NCBI RefSeq assembly: GCF_033807575.1
Contig: NC_084727.1
Span: 4,402,001-4,466,000 of the forward strand
Reading direction: 5' to 3'
DNA length: 64,000 bases
Source of the DNA: Cydia pomonella
Taxonomy: Eukaryota > Arthropoda > Insecta > Lepidoptera > Tortricidae
The notes beneath the pieces were generated by a model. The model made no database searches. It saw only the letters and a list, made by a program, of their open reading frames with translations, and was not told the origin of the DNA. The position numbers were made by a program, and so were the translations under genes. Shown here piece after piece: positions 43,040 to 54,587 of this stretch (positions are counted from its first letter, which is position 1; the number at the start of each line of letters is the position of its first letter).

Positions 43040-43330
43040 AACCATTACTTTTTAGAATAACCATACGTAGTCCCTGGGAAAAACCTCGTCTGGGAGCTCA
43101 TTCCACAGCCGGAATATCCGCGGGAGGAGGGAGGATATACCTCTGTAATCGCACAGTGAGCGTTTAGGTTTAAGGGTGTGAGTGAAAAATGTGGGTGAAC
43201 GTCTTTTTTTCCGTGGAGTAATGCATTTATTAGGCATTCCGCCAGGGAACTAGGACAGATATGGCCTACCGACGGCGAACGCACCGGTACGTACTGTGGT
43301 AGACAGCGTCCGTAGGCATGGCATCATGTC
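43040..43330 (-). mobile_element. LINE C-terminal fragment
   Basis: The minus strand encodes CITPRKKRRSPTFFTHTLKP, KRSLCDYRGISSLLPRIFRL and WNELPDEVFPRDY, the LWN-LP-EVFP pattern at the end of CR1/Jockey-type LINE ORF2 proteins. It lacks RT motifs. Confidence 0.6.
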
Positions 43331-43709
43331 ATACTTCTTCAGAGCACTTTTTACAAGTGGTAGAACACACATAAGGCGACAAAGGATTTCCCATCTTCCA
43401 TCCAAAAGTTAGCTAAGAAATCTTCGTAAACTTTTTTAACTTTTTTAATTCATTGGTTATTACAGATAATACAGATTTTGGAATAAATTAGTCAGTGACA
43501 AAAATGAAAATTTTGCCGTTTTTTTCAATTCTATCCTATCCATGAATAAACTTGGTACTTGTCAAGTACTTCATGGACCAACCGTTCTAGGTAGTTTTTT
43601 TTATTTTTTTTATCCTTTATCTGTTCCATTCTCTGGACATTTCTAATGCTCTAATTGTAGGGTCCTTACATCGTTATAATTATAATCATAATTAATTTAC
43701 ATAAAAAGA

Positions 43710-43880
43710 GTCAATGCCGGATTTAGAGGTCTGGAGGCCTCGGGCAATAAAGGAGTGGTGGCCCCCTGGCCCCAAATTTTTTCCAAATAAAATGGTAAAT
43801 TTTCCGAATTCTCTATTGTGGGGGCCCTTCTTTTGTGGAGGCCCGGGGCAGTAGCCCCGGTTGCCCTCCCCTAAATCCGG
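43710..43880 (+). repeat. Dispersed repeat, inverse of 27540-27700
   Basis: It has GCCGGATTTAGAGGTCTGG, GGCCTCGGGCAATAAAGGAG and TGGCCCCCTGGCCCC, and ends near CCTAAATCCGGCCCTG. The ends GCCGGATTTAG and CTAAATCCGGC are inverted. Confidence 0.6.
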
Positions 43881-43945
43881 CCCTGAAAAGAGTTATTTTA
43901 TACTCAGACACACCCTAGCGCACCCACTTTGTCAGTATAAATAAG

Positions 43946-44240
43946 GTTTTGGCAAAAATCTAATTTTTGGTAAAAGCTTTTATCGCTGACTGTACTTTCC
44001 TCCAAAGGCAAGTAGGCAACCAATACTCATTAAGACATTTCTAAAAACTCCAAACACAATTAGGTTGCTTTGTTTTATCATAGAGTTCCTATGGCTCACT
44101 CCTGTCTCCATCATCAGATCAGCTTGATGGTACCATAATATTGCATTGTCATCCAACTTACATATGTCTGCAAAATTTCACCTTCTTTGGAAGTCGGGAA
44201 ATGGGTCAAATTTAACTTGCAAGATTTGACCCGTACATAC
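43946..44240 (+). repeat. Dispersed 300-bp repeat (copy 2 of 3)
   Basis: It shares with 48431-48725 (same strand) the order TTTTATCGCTGACTGTACTT, CACAATTAGGTTGC, TTCCTATGGCTCACTCCTGT, CAGCTTGATGGTACCATAAT and TGGGTCAAATTTAACTTGCA. Confidence 0.65.
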
Positions 44241-44600
44241 ATAGGTACATTGCAAGTTAATTTATAAAGCTTGTAAAAAGCGCGAAGATTTAATTTTCTA
44301 TAAAAAAAAAAAAACAAATATTTGCGCCTACATTTTTTAAATTAGCCGCCTTTTTCTGCTGACAAGGTGGGTATCCCAGAGTATGACATGTTATATATTT
44401 GAAATATTATTACCTACATGTATTATAGAGCACTTTTCTTTCTGATTAAGGTCTGAGTTAGATTTCCGTTCCAATTATTACACAAACCTATAGATATGGG
44501 TCTGTAGATACAAACTTGACTGCTACGAGCTACGGCGTAGAGCTCGTGGTGTCCGTACTAACTTAGAGAAATAAAGTAAGCATAGACTGCTCACTCCATA

Positions 44601-44937
44601 CATCAGTTTTCTTACCAAAACGCTGATTATTTTGTAGTCGACATCTAGCGTCAGATTGCGGATTTATCAGTACAGCACTGCTACTTGACAATAGATGTCT
44701 CGACGAACGAAAAGTCTAATGCTCAACAATTTTCAGCTAATATTATAACCGGAACTCTATTTTCAACTCCTTATGCTTGTAATATTAGTTATAAATTGTT
44801 GAGCAATACGCTTTTCGTTACTAGCGACACTCGTGATAATCTATTGTCAAGTAGCGGTACTGATAAATCCACTACTTGTCTAGATGTTGACTAAAAAAAT
44901 AATCAGCGTTTTGGTAAGAAAACTGATTTTGGTAAGA
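44601..44937. mobile_element. Long-TIR MITE
   Basis: ATCAGTTTTCTTACCAAAAC at the left is mirrored by the complement at 44918-44937. Inverted identity continues inward through GTAGTCGACATCTAG, GATTTATCAGTAC and GCTACTTGACAATAGAT. The AT-rich centre is also inverted (GCTCAACAATTT and AAATTGTTGAGC). It is almost entirely hairpin. Confidence 0.65.
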
Positions 44938-44989
44938 AGACAAGATTTTGCCGTTTTGATTACCGGCCAAAAGATGTAAGAAGTACGTA

Positions 44990-45030
44990 ACCATTGGGAC
45001 GCGACTCCGACTCGCACTTGGCCGGTTTTA
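44990..45030 (-). repeat. Fragment of the GGCCAAGTGCGAG family
   Basis: Only the terminal CGACTCCGACTCGCACTTGG and CCGGTTTT remain. Confidence 0.55.
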
Positions 45031-45536
45031 TTCTATCAGGTTCTCACTGCTGATATGAAAAGTTGTAGGTAGCTATGTGCCAGACGCCATGAGACCTAAG
45101 TCAGACCTAAGAAGGCCGTGTGTCGTCGATGCGATCGTCTTTTTTGTCTTTCGCAACGCTCAAGATTATAAGTTTAAAAGACGAGCGAACCCTTCGTTTC
45201 GATTTTAAAGAGTTTGAAGTAAGTTAAGCTGTTTTTTCGAGTACCGTTAATTTCATTTGTCGAGTCTCACCACGGTTTAGAGGCCGATTTGATTCCGGAT
45301 TTAGAGGCTCAGTAACATAACGCAACTTTCATTAAAATTTACACAAATTCCAATTTAAGTTTTGATTGAATATTTAGTGTTTAAAAAAATTAAGGTTTGA
45401 CTTGGAGAAAGTAAACAAGCGCACTAGCAACCTTATATCGGTACTTTTAGTTTTTATCCACACTTTAACACCACCACTGAACTAAAATTCACACCAACTA
45501 AATTACAAAAGGAAAGCTTGGCGTTAGGTAATTTTC

Positions 45537-45771
45537 ACGGCTCCTCCGATTGGCTATTACGTTAATTATTAGATCATTTCCCGGGCGCTGATTGGTCCGT
45601 TTGGCCCCGCCCCCGCGCCTTATGACACGCGGTGTCATAGAATGTAACGATCTTTTTGAATTGTTAATGAAGTGTTATTAACGGTTTCTGTGGGTCTTTT
45701 GTTGGGGGAACTTTGCTAATATTTGCTTTTTTGTTAAGGTGTTTGTTGCTGTGATTGCTGAGTGTTTGCAG
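45537..45771 (+). promoter_or_regulatory. Promoter-like GC-box/CCAAT region with possible untranslated first exon
   Basis: Two inverted CCAAT boxes (CGATTGGCT and TGATTGGTCC) and a GC box (GGCCCCGCCCCCGCGCC) lie within 100 bp in otherwise AT-rich DNA. About 130 bp downstream, TTTGCAG|GTATAA could be a donor at 45771. This would suit the 5' end of a + strand gene, for which the orphan terminal exon at 54588 is a candidate. No coding start is evident. Confidence 0.3.
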
Positions 45772-45819
45772 GTATAACATGCGGCTTAAATAAATATGTA
45801 AAGTCAATCCGGGTAATGG

Positions 45820-46149
45820 GCCAATTACATCTACACTTCCCGATAACGGGCCCGAAATCAGTCCCCATGTCGGGCCTGATAATATTTCACATGTAAAAAC
45901 TACTTTGTCTACTTGCCAAAAATGTTCATTGTTTGAGATTTATGTACCAATAATATCCACACTTTATCAGGCCTGAAATCAGACCCGATTTCGGGCCCGA
46001 GAAATAATATTTTTCCCTAGTCCGAGAAATAATATGTGCTGGTATTCTGTGAAACGAAAACCATTAACAGGCTCGAAATCGGGCCTGATTTCGGCCCTGA
46101 AATCGGGAGGTGTGGATGTAAATGGTGCTAAAGTGTGGATATAATTGGC
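45820..46149. mobile_element. MITE rich in TCGGGCCCGA palindromes (copy 2 of 2)
   Basis: Ends GCCAATTACATCTACAC-like and TGTGGATATAATTGGC; interior ACGGGCCCGAAATCAGTCCC, TCGGGCCTGAT and ATTTCGGGCCCGAG repeats, as in 20464-20761. Confidence 0.6.
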
Positions 46150-47092
46150 ATAACTTTGGCTGGCCTTCACATTGGGGCCTGTTTAGATTGATTACTTAGT
46201 GTTTATTGTGAGTTCATAATTTGCTACTTGCGTTTAATGGCAAATGTAGGCATGAACGCGCACTAAACAGTTCTAGGTAATATAGGTATGAAGGCCAGTT
46301 GCCTACACTTACCTTGCAGCCAGTCTTATCCGTATTGACCTTAAGTTTAAGTACACAGTGGTTTTTATTTACTAGCCTGAAGTGTACAGGAACCCTCAAG
46401 GCCTAATTGTTAAATTCTTGACTTTTGTTATAGGGTTATTGGTTATTGAGCAAAGTGTGTCCAATAAAACACCCAACGAAGGCAATATGGCGGCGTGGCA
46501 ATGACGCCGCGCGCGGGTAACAGCACAGCGACGTCTGTGGCGACGCTTGAAATTTTAGATTAAATGATTTGATCGAAATATAATGAGAAGCTTTATTTTC
46601 AAGTAGATAGGTTAACTAATCGTTTCCGTTAGCTAAAGCTGCCATCGGCGATATCAGCTGGTGACGCCCTCGCAAGTACCTACAACACTAAGTGGTGCAG
46701 TGTCTTAATATCGGGGTGGGTTACGCAACACCGCAAAATTGATACACCAAACTGTACGTGGGGTAAACTGAAATTTTTTAGAATAGACAAAACTGTTGGA
46801 AATAGGCCATCACTCCCTTCAACTCTTTTTGGTCACACGTACCTACTACTTTTCATTAGGATTGGATCACCCTAAAATGGCGACGCCCTTGTAGATCGGG
46901 CACGCACTATTTAACTTTTTCGCAGATGTACCAACAGTCACGCCCCGTGGTGAGCCATTTAGGGTTCTAGCTAAATTGGACATTCCACAGCGTAAGTATA
47001 ACAAACAATTTAGCTAGGACGTCAATGGCTCAACAATCATGGAGAGTGACATTATTAATGACCTATTGAGTTTATTAGAACTTATAAGTAGA
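46150..47092. other. No gene recognised
   Basis: Non-coding by eye. A short GC-rich patch with ATGGCGGCGTGGC and GACGCCGCGCGCGGG lies at 46488-46520. No exon could be supported. Confidence 0.35.
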
Positions 47093-48415
47093 TATAGTTT
47101 CTATTTTCCTCCGTGAGCTTCTACGGATTATCGTCTTATCTATTGTTTAAAAACCGCAAAGGCGCGTGCCACTATGAAAAAATGGTCAAGCCGCATAGGT
47201 AGCGTTTATTGAATTACTACTCTATTGAGCACGGAATAAGATTCATTATGAACTAATACAGAATTCTAACAGAATAGCTGTCTGATCTCTATTGGTGCGT
47301 CTAAGGTAGGCGACTAAACGCTCTCAAACCAGCTTAACTTGTGACACTGCGATCCGAAACAAAGATACGTATTCGAAGACCTCGCTTGCACTGATAATGC
47401 GAGCGCACGGCTAGCTAGCGCCAAGGAAGCAATGTTATGTTTCTCGAGGAGCAGGTAAAAAACAGGGCCGGATTTTCACACAAATATATTTGGGTGGTTT
47501 TACGTTGTTTAATTTAAAGAGATAAAACATAACACTATTTAAATAGTAGGTACACATCTAACAGAATGGGTTTGTGTAATTACAATAATAACGAGATATA
47601 CTCATTTTTATAATCAACTGTTTAAACAGTTGTTTGCTAATTTTAAACTTTAAACAGGCTTATTTTAAATAAACAATAAAACAATGGTAAAATAGTAATA
47701 AATATGTATATCCATTTCACAATCCCGTACTACTAATGTTAAAATAGACCTATATGTTATAATTATGTACACTAATATAAAGATATTATTTACAATAGAG
47801 TACACATTTAGTAAAACCTTTATACAAATTTATATTATGAGTCAACAAAAAAATAAGTAACATATACATAATAGTGTATGCATAAAATAAATAAATATAA
47901 AACAAAATATGCATATCGTTTAGAGTCAAATCACGCTAACTCTTTCAAGCAAACCATACAAACAGTGTCAGTTTGTTAGAAGTCTGAAGAGTTAGCGTTA
48001 TTTCGTAAAACCACCCAAATATATTTGTGTGAAAATCCGGCCCTGTTTTTTACCTGCTCCTCGAGAAACATAACATTGCTTCCTTGGCGCTAGCTAGCCG
48101 TGCGCTCGCATTATCAGTGCAAGCGAGGTCTTCGAATACGTATCTTTGTTTCGGATCGCAGTGTCACAAGTTAAGCTGGTTTGAGAGCGTTTAGTCGCCT
48201 ACCTTAGACGCACCAATAGAGATCAGACAGCTATTCTGTTAGAATTCTGTATTAGTTCATAATGAATCTTATTCCGTGCTCAATAGAGTAGTAATTCAAT
48301 AAACGCTACCTATGCGGCTTGACCATTTTTTCATAGTGGCACGCGCCTTTGCGGTTTTTAAACAATAGATAAGACGATAATCCGTAGAAGCTCACGGAGG
48401 AAAATAGAAACTATA
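47093..48415. repeat. Large inverted repeat, two 412-bp arms, 499-bp spacer
   Basis: The left arm 47093-47504 and the right arm 48004-48415 read as complements throughout the stretches I compared, with equal lengths and no mismatch noticed. The left starts TATAGTTTCTATTTTCCTCC and the right ends with its complement. The inner ends are GGGTGGTTTTACG / CGTAAAACCACCC. The spacer is AT-rich and contains a smaller hairpin (GCTAACTCTT / GAAGAGTTAGC). No protein is encoded and no clear target duplication is seen. Confidence 0.85.
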
Positions 48416-48430
48416 CATACGAAAATAAGT

Positions 48431-48725
48431 TTTTGGCAAAAATTTCATTTTTGGTACAAGCTTTTATCGCTGACTGTACTTTATTTCCACAGGCAACTAA
48501 TACTCATCGAGACAATTCTAAAAACCCCAAACACAATTAGGTTGCGTTATTTTATCAAATTATCACAGAGTTCCTATGGCTCACTCCTGTCTCCATCATC
48601 AGATCAGCTTGATGGTACCATAATATTGCATTGTCACCCGACTTACATATGTATGGAAATTTTCAGATTCATCGGAAACCGGGAAGTGGGTCAAATTTAA
48701 CTTGCAAAATTTGTCCTATTCTTAC
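48431..48725 (+). repeat. Dispersed 300-bp repeat (copy 3 of 3)
   Basis: It starts TTTTGGCAAAAATTTCATTT, immediately outside the right arm of the large inverted repeat. It has the same block order as 43946-44240. Confidence 0.65.
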
Positions 48726-48904
48726 TAACAGGGCAAGTTAAATAAAAGCTTGTAATAACATATTTTATGTACAATAACAGTATACATAATGTATATATAC
48801 AGTGGTGCTACTATAACTAGCTTAAATCTAAAATAGGCCTTGAAGCTTTTTCCTCTTTGTATCGCAATGCTGATACATTGTGCGAGGAAACCACCAGCTC
48901 TTCG

Positions 48905-49170
48905 GTTACCAGATAAATAATAAATAAATATTATAGTACATTATTACACAAATTGACCCACAGTAAGCTCAATAAGGCTTGTGTTGAGGGTACCTAGACA
49001 ACGATATATATAATATATAATTATAAATACTTAAATACATAGATAGCACCCATGACTTAGAAACAAATATCCGTGTTCATCACACAAATATATGCTCTTA
49101 CCAGGATTTGAACCCGGGACCATCAGCTTCATAGGCAGGGGTCACTACCCACTAGGCCAGACCGGTCGTC
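48905..49170 (-). mobile_element. tRNA-derived SINE (copy 4 of 5, reverse)
   Basis: On the minus strand it reads GACCGGTCTGGCCTAGTGGG, GTAGTGACCCCTGCC, B box GGGTTCAAATCC, then ATATATCGTTGTC and CTTACTGTGGG. It is well preserved. Confidence 0.8.
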
Positions 49171-50107
49171 AAAACCAGATGCTTCGCAATTTCTGCAACA
49201 AACTTGTGCTCACTGGGACCCCATGACCTATTTAAGGTGAACTCTTCTAAATCTAAGTCTGTGTCCACAGCTCCCCTGTTCTTGTTCGCGGTAATTGCTG
49301 GCTGATCACTATTTAACCGCACGGTGAGTGACACACGGTTGTTCCTACTGTTCGATTAACAAAATCGGGGTTTGTTCCCATTTGTCCCCGCCGGGCACAG
49401 ATGGGTATAGGCTCTTCATATAAATCAATCATATTTGTCCCAGCCTTCAAGAGGACTGCCGTTTCTACAACAACGGCGTTCCTCTCTGCGGCGGGCGGGG
49501 ACAGTGGGAAATTGGGAATACACCAAAATTGGGGCTAATCTAACATCGAAAATTAGAAGTTAGAGAGAGCGAGAGAGAGAGAGAGGAGAGATAGACATTT
49601 AGAAGTCGTGAATATTGTAACTATTGTAAGATAGTTTTTTTTTAATTAACGAAAATTGCTAAGTATCTCAGTAGACAAAAACGCGCGAATCCCGCCCCGT
49701 GCCCCGCGCCGTTTAGTGTTTTCTATGGGAGCGCGGCGGCACGTGATTAGTAAATTTTATAGTTGACTACAGCGTATCGAAATGAATCTTATAGTTGAAT
49801 GGGAGCCCATACATGAAGTACGCAATTATAGTTTGGTATACGAAATCTTAATTCAACCATTACAGTCGACGAGTAGAAAAATATATTTTAAATAAACATG
49901 CAATCACCATAAGTGCCCAAGTGCCGGCGTGGGAAACGCCACGTGTGTGCTCGCGCCATAAACTTTGTATTGTCCACGGAACACAATCACGAGCGCAACT
50001 CGCTTTGTGACCTCAAGCTAATCTTTGTGTTATACCTATTATACTTACAGGGTTTTGTAATTGGGTCGATAAGGGTAACTACTGGCATAGAAAAATAAAT
50101 AATTGGC
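49171..50107. other. No gene recognised
   Basis: It contains a (GA)n microsatellite at 49563-49590 and a GC-rich patch at 49685-49745. The open frame 49913-50098 lacks family features. Confidence 0.4.
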
Positions 50108-50900
50108 ATAGAGTGCTCACTCCATACACCAGTTTTCTTACTAAAACGCTTATTATTTTCGTAGTCGACATCTAGCGTTAAGTAGCGGAGTTATCTGCTG
50201 CTACTGCTACTTGACAATTGATGTTTTGATTGAACTGTTTTACTATGGAAGGTAGAGGCAAGGAACAGAAACTCCTTAGGCAGAATTGTTGCAAAAGTGT
50301 CCAGCTGTCAGCTATAAATAATAGTTCCAAATCTCACCAGAGTAGAGCTAAGCTTAAGAACCTAGGCGTTATTGACGGAGTGAAGTGCGCTGTCTATGAT
50401 TAGATTTTTTTCTCAAGTTTTCTAGGTATTATAGCGCCACTAAAATCGCCTGCCATTTGTAATAAAGTTAGTATTTATGGTTTTTGGTCGGACACTTTTT
50501 GGTAAATGGAGATTTTGTTCCTTGCTACCTTCCATACGTTTTACCTTTGGTTTTTGTAAGAAAACTGATATACCTAGATTCGAAATGTCATGTTATTAAA
50601 GGTCATGGACTATGGAGTGTGGAATTAAGAGGAGTGGCATCTCTTATGGTAGAACTGTTGCAAAAGTGTCCAGCTGGCAGCTATAAATAATAGCTCCAAA
50701 TCTCTCCAGAGTAGCGCTAGAGTAGCTAAGAACCTAGGCGTTATTGACGGAGTGAATTGCGCTGCCTATGATTTGATTTTTTTGTTCAAGTACTCTAGGT
50801 ATTGTAGCGCCACCTATTTAAAGTTTTTTGATGGCACTTTTTGGTACATGGAGATTTCGTTCCTTATCTCCACCTTCCGTATCATGGACGTAGACAAAAA
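50108..50900. repeat. Repeat with a direct duplication
   Basis: A block of about 240 bp (GTTGCAAAAGTGTCCAGCTG, AGAACCTAGGCGTTATTGAC, CTAGGTATTATAGCGCCAC) occurs at 50288-50530 and again at 50649-50880. The left flank (CCAGTTTTCTTACTAAAACG, GTAGTCGACATCTAGCG) is related to the MITE at 44601-44937. Confidence 0.55.
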
Positions 50901-51002
50901 GGTTAGATTTGACAAGTCTGCGCGTCACCGTAAATGAAATGATATGAACTATTATGGAGTATGTTTATGCTTCCTTATTTCTGTATGCTGTTGGTCCGCA
51001 TT

Positions 51003-51250
51003 TTTAGGGTTCCGTGCCCAAAGGGTAAAACGGGACTCTATTACTACGACACCACTGTCCGTCCATCTGTCCGTCTGTCACCTGGCTATATCACATGATC
51101 CAGGATCTAGCTATCCCGGTTTATATAATACAGCCTGGACAGTTGAAACTTTCACAGATGACGTATTTCTGTTGCCGCTATAACAACAAATATTAAAAAG
51201 TACGGAACCCTTCGTGGGCGAGTCCGACTCGCACTCGTCCGGTTTTTTAT
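51003..51250 (+). repeat. 250-bp member of the AGGGTTCCGTA / GGCCAAGTGCGAG family
   Basis: It starts TTAGGGTTCCGTGCCCAAAG and contains CTGTCCGTCCATCTGTCCG, GACAGTTGAAACTTTCACAG and TTCTGTTGCCGCTATAACAA. It ends TACGGAACCCTTCGTGGG and GACTCGCACTCGTCCGGTTT. No tandem units are present in this subtype. Confidence 0.65.
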
Positions 51251-51399
51251 TACGATACGAATCATAGGATCTTCAAGCATTAAAGACAATCGCTTGCGAT
51301 TTGCAATAAATTGCGGCATTTGAGCGGTCTATTGAATTCGTTGCTCCTATACTAAGCGGCAAGTACTAAAATCGCCTGCCATTTGTAATAAAGTCAGTA

Positions 51400-51619
51400 C
51401 AGTCAGCATCAAAAGTAGCGGATGAAACAACGCGCCAAAAGTATCTGATATTCCGTATAACTTTTCCAAATGTAGATAATTTTCTAAAATTCACGTTTAA
51501 AAATATATCTTTTACAGTCTTAGTTGTTCTATATTAAAGACATCACTTTTTGTCAAGCTGTTACAGAATGGTAGATACTTATGAAGCGTTATTTGATCCG
51601 CTACTTTTGATGCTGACTG
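51400..51619. mobile_element. MITE, TA-flanked
   Basis: CAGTCAGCATCAAAAGTAGC at the left and GCTACTTTTGATGCTGACTG at the right are a perfect inverted pair bounded by TA. 220 bp, non-coding, probably Tc1/mariner-derived. Confidence 0.75.
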
Positions 51620-52092
51620 TACAAGCCTTCAAGGATCAAAATCCCAACTAAGATTAGGGGTAGCTAGGTACTAAGACAGTGCTGCCTCCTATAGTTCATG
51701 CACGCTCCCTATTGTATTCTTTGGGTTGGAGTAGTTCGGAAACAAAACCTCTTTGATATTACCATTACGCGCCATAAATGCCATAAAATTCAATTAAATA
51801 TCAACTGTCACGTATATTCCAAAACTCAAAACAATTTGTTTCCAAATGACACTTGTCATCCACCAAGAAAATTACACAAACCCAACAGTTTACCTTTTTC
51901 ACAATATTCAGTAAAAAAAACATTTAATTACCCATAAATAATTGTGTAATGTTAAACATGAGGCTGTCGAAATTTGGATTTAATCTTTGTACAAATTATA
52001 GTAAGTTTTTTTATTTATTATCTAAGTGGTACCTGTAGTCTGGCAAACCCAATTTGTCAGTATAAAAACTATACTCATCCCTTTCTTTTGAG

Positions 52093-53888
52093 TGCTAGTA
52101 TTAGTATTGCTGCAAAGAACTCCAGTCTTTTGAGTCTGGATTTGAAGAACTCTACTAGTTTTTACGAGACTCGGCGCTTTAAATATTTTCCTAAGTCTGG
52201 AGGCGAGTCCTTTATTGAGTCTTTTTTCAGAGCAACTCAGAAGGACTCAAGCCATATAGACTTCGTCGACAATTTTATAGGTTTTATTTAAATACCTAAC
52301 AGTAAATAAGTTATGCGTTATTGTATGATTTTTGTGTACCTTATCCACGAATATAACTTAAAAAAAAGCGGCCAAGTGCGAGTCGGACTCGCGCATGAAG
52401 GGTTCCGTACCATTTAAGACGTATTAAAAAAAAATATACTTGCTAGATCTTGTTCAACATTTTACCACTTTGGACACACATTTTACCACTTTGGAACTGT
52501 CTCTCGCGCAAACTATTCAGTTTAGAAAAAAATGATGTTAGGAACCTAAATATCATTTTTGAAGACCTATCCATAGATACCCCACACGTATGGGTTTGAT
52601 GAAAAAAATTTTTTTTTAATTTATTGACGTATTAAAAAAAAACTATTCACTAGATCTCGTTCAAACCAATTTTCGGTGGAAGTTTGCATGGTAATGTATA
52701 TCATATATTTTTTTTAGATTTTTCATTCTGTTATTTTAGAAGTTACAGGGGGGGGGGGACACACATTTTTTCACTTTGGAAGTGTCTCTCGCGCAAACTA
52801 TTCAGTTTAGAAAAAAATGATATTAAAAACCTAAATATCATTTTTGAAGACCTATCCATAGATACCCCACACGTATGGGTTTGATGAAAAATTTTTTTTT
52901 TTTAAATTTTTATGACGTATTAAAAAAAAACTACTTACTAGATCTCGTTCGAACCAATTTTCGGTGGAAGTTTGCATGGCAATGTATATCATATATTTTT
53001 TTTAGATTTTTCATTCTGTTATTTTAGAAGTTACAGGGGGGGGGACACACATTTTTTCACTTTGGAAGTGTCTCTCGCGCAAACTATTCAGTTTAGAAAA
53101 AAATGATATTAGAAACCTAAATATCATTTTTGAAGACCTATCCATAGATACCCCACACGTATGGGTTTGATGAAAAAATTTTTTTTTTTTAATTTTTATG
53201 ACGTATTAAAAAAAAACTACTTACTAGATCTCGTTCCAACCAATTTTCGGTGGAAGTTTGCATGGCAATGTATATCATATTTTTTTTTTAGATTTTTCAT
53301 TCTGTTATTTTAGAAGTTATGGGGGGGGGGACACACTTTTTACCACTTTGGAAGTGTCTCTCGCGCAAACTTTTCAGTTTAGAAAAAAATGATATTAGAA
53401 ACCTCAATATCATTTTTAAAGACCTATCCATAGATACCCCACACGTATGAGTTTGATGAAAAAAGATTTTTTGAGTTTCAGTTCTAAGTATGGGGAACCC
53501 CCAAAATTTATTGTTTTTTTTTCTATTTTTGTGTGAACATCATAATGCGGTTCATAGAATACATCTACTTACCAAGTTTGAACAGTATAGCTTTTATAGT
53601 TTCGGAAAAAAGTGGCTGTGACAGAATCGGACAGACAGACGGACATGACGAATCTATAAGGGTTCCGTTTTTTGCCATTTGGCTACGGAACCCTAACAAT
53701 GCATTTCGAAATTTCACTAACAAAAAAATTGTGAGTTCTCTGAAAAGAACTCAAGTCTTTACAAAAGACTCAGGTCACTTACAAATTGAAAAGAACTCGA
53801 CTTTAGACTTAATATGTGAGTCTGAAAAACTGAGTCAAGTTTCAAAGCAGAGGACTCATAGGACTCTGGTCTTCACCAACACTAGTAT
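52093..53888. mobile_element. Element with GACTC-rich halves split by an insertion
   Basis: 52093-52270 and 53700-53888 are both dense in GAGTC/GACTC words and have related, inverted outer ends (TAGTATTAGTATTGCTGC-like against ACCAACACTAGTATTA). The repeat array at 52365-53697 lies between them. The simplest reading is one MITE interrupted by the array-bearing repeat. Confidence 0.4.
52365..53697 (+). repeat. Second tandemly expanded copy of the GGCCAAGTGCGAG family
   Basis: Same head (AAGCGGCCAAGTGCGAGTCG) and tail (GCCATTTGGCTACGGAACCC) as 15286-17938, with about four internal 285-290-bp units (anchors GACGTATT near 52419, 52625, 52913 and 53201). Its units are more like each other than like those of the first array in places (GGAAGTTTGCATGGCAATG here, GTTTACATGG there), which points to separate expansion. 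Confidence 0.7.
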
Positions 53889-54033
53889 TAGCGTAAAACA
53901 GTTACCCTATGATTCTCTCTGAAATAAGACAGTGCTTTGTGCTCCTGAGATTTTTTATTTTACGGAAAGTTTGGGTTATAAGTAATATAACAATTAACGT
54001 TATTTTCATAAAGCCAGCCAGGTTAACTGCAAC

Positions 54034-54237
54034 CAGGGATCGGAAACCGGTATCTTTTGTGTGGGAACGAAAACGGTATTTTTTCGTTCTTTGTTAATTA
54101 TTTCATTCCTAATCGGGCAATCTAATAATACGAAGTCGTTATCTAAAAACACAACTGAGTCCTACATTTTGAGTATAAAATAAACCGAAATATATGGTTA
54201 TTTCGATGTTTTTGCAAAAAATCGGTTCCGATCCCTG
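54034..54237. mobile_element. hAT-like MITE with perfect 8-bp target duplication (copy 1 of 2)
   Basis: Ends CAGGGATCGGAAACCGG and CGGTTCCGATCCCTG; direct repeat ACTGCAAC at 54026-54033 and 54238-54245. Interior TTTTTCGTTCTTTGTTAATT and CTAATAATACGAAGTCGTTA are shared with the inverted copy at 58157-58344. Confidence 0.85.
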
Positions 54238-54587
54238 ACTGCAACTATAGGACAAATGCAACTACTTTGGCTTATTGTTATACTAATTTGCCTTATTGTT
54301 GCAATCGCCCTGCCACATAATAATATATCCTGATGACTCGAAAACTATTATACCAAGATCTAAGCCAAATTGATTTTGATGAAAGCTTCGAAACGCCCAA
54401 AAGAGCAACGTGCCTGCCTCGTCCTTCTTGTTTTCTTGTCTTTTAACTAATAGATTGTCTACAGTGGAACAATAATTTGCATATTATAAGAGATATCTAA
54501 AAATATTTCATAAAATTATTTGACTTGTTCCCTTGTTGACCAGCCAAGATGTCCGACTCTTGTACTAATGTAATCTTCCTCCCACAG

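Noticed and set aside
49563..49590. (GA)n tract as a GAGA-factor regulatory site
   Set aside because: A simple microsatellite with no adjacent promoter or exon; regulatory meaning cannot be supported.
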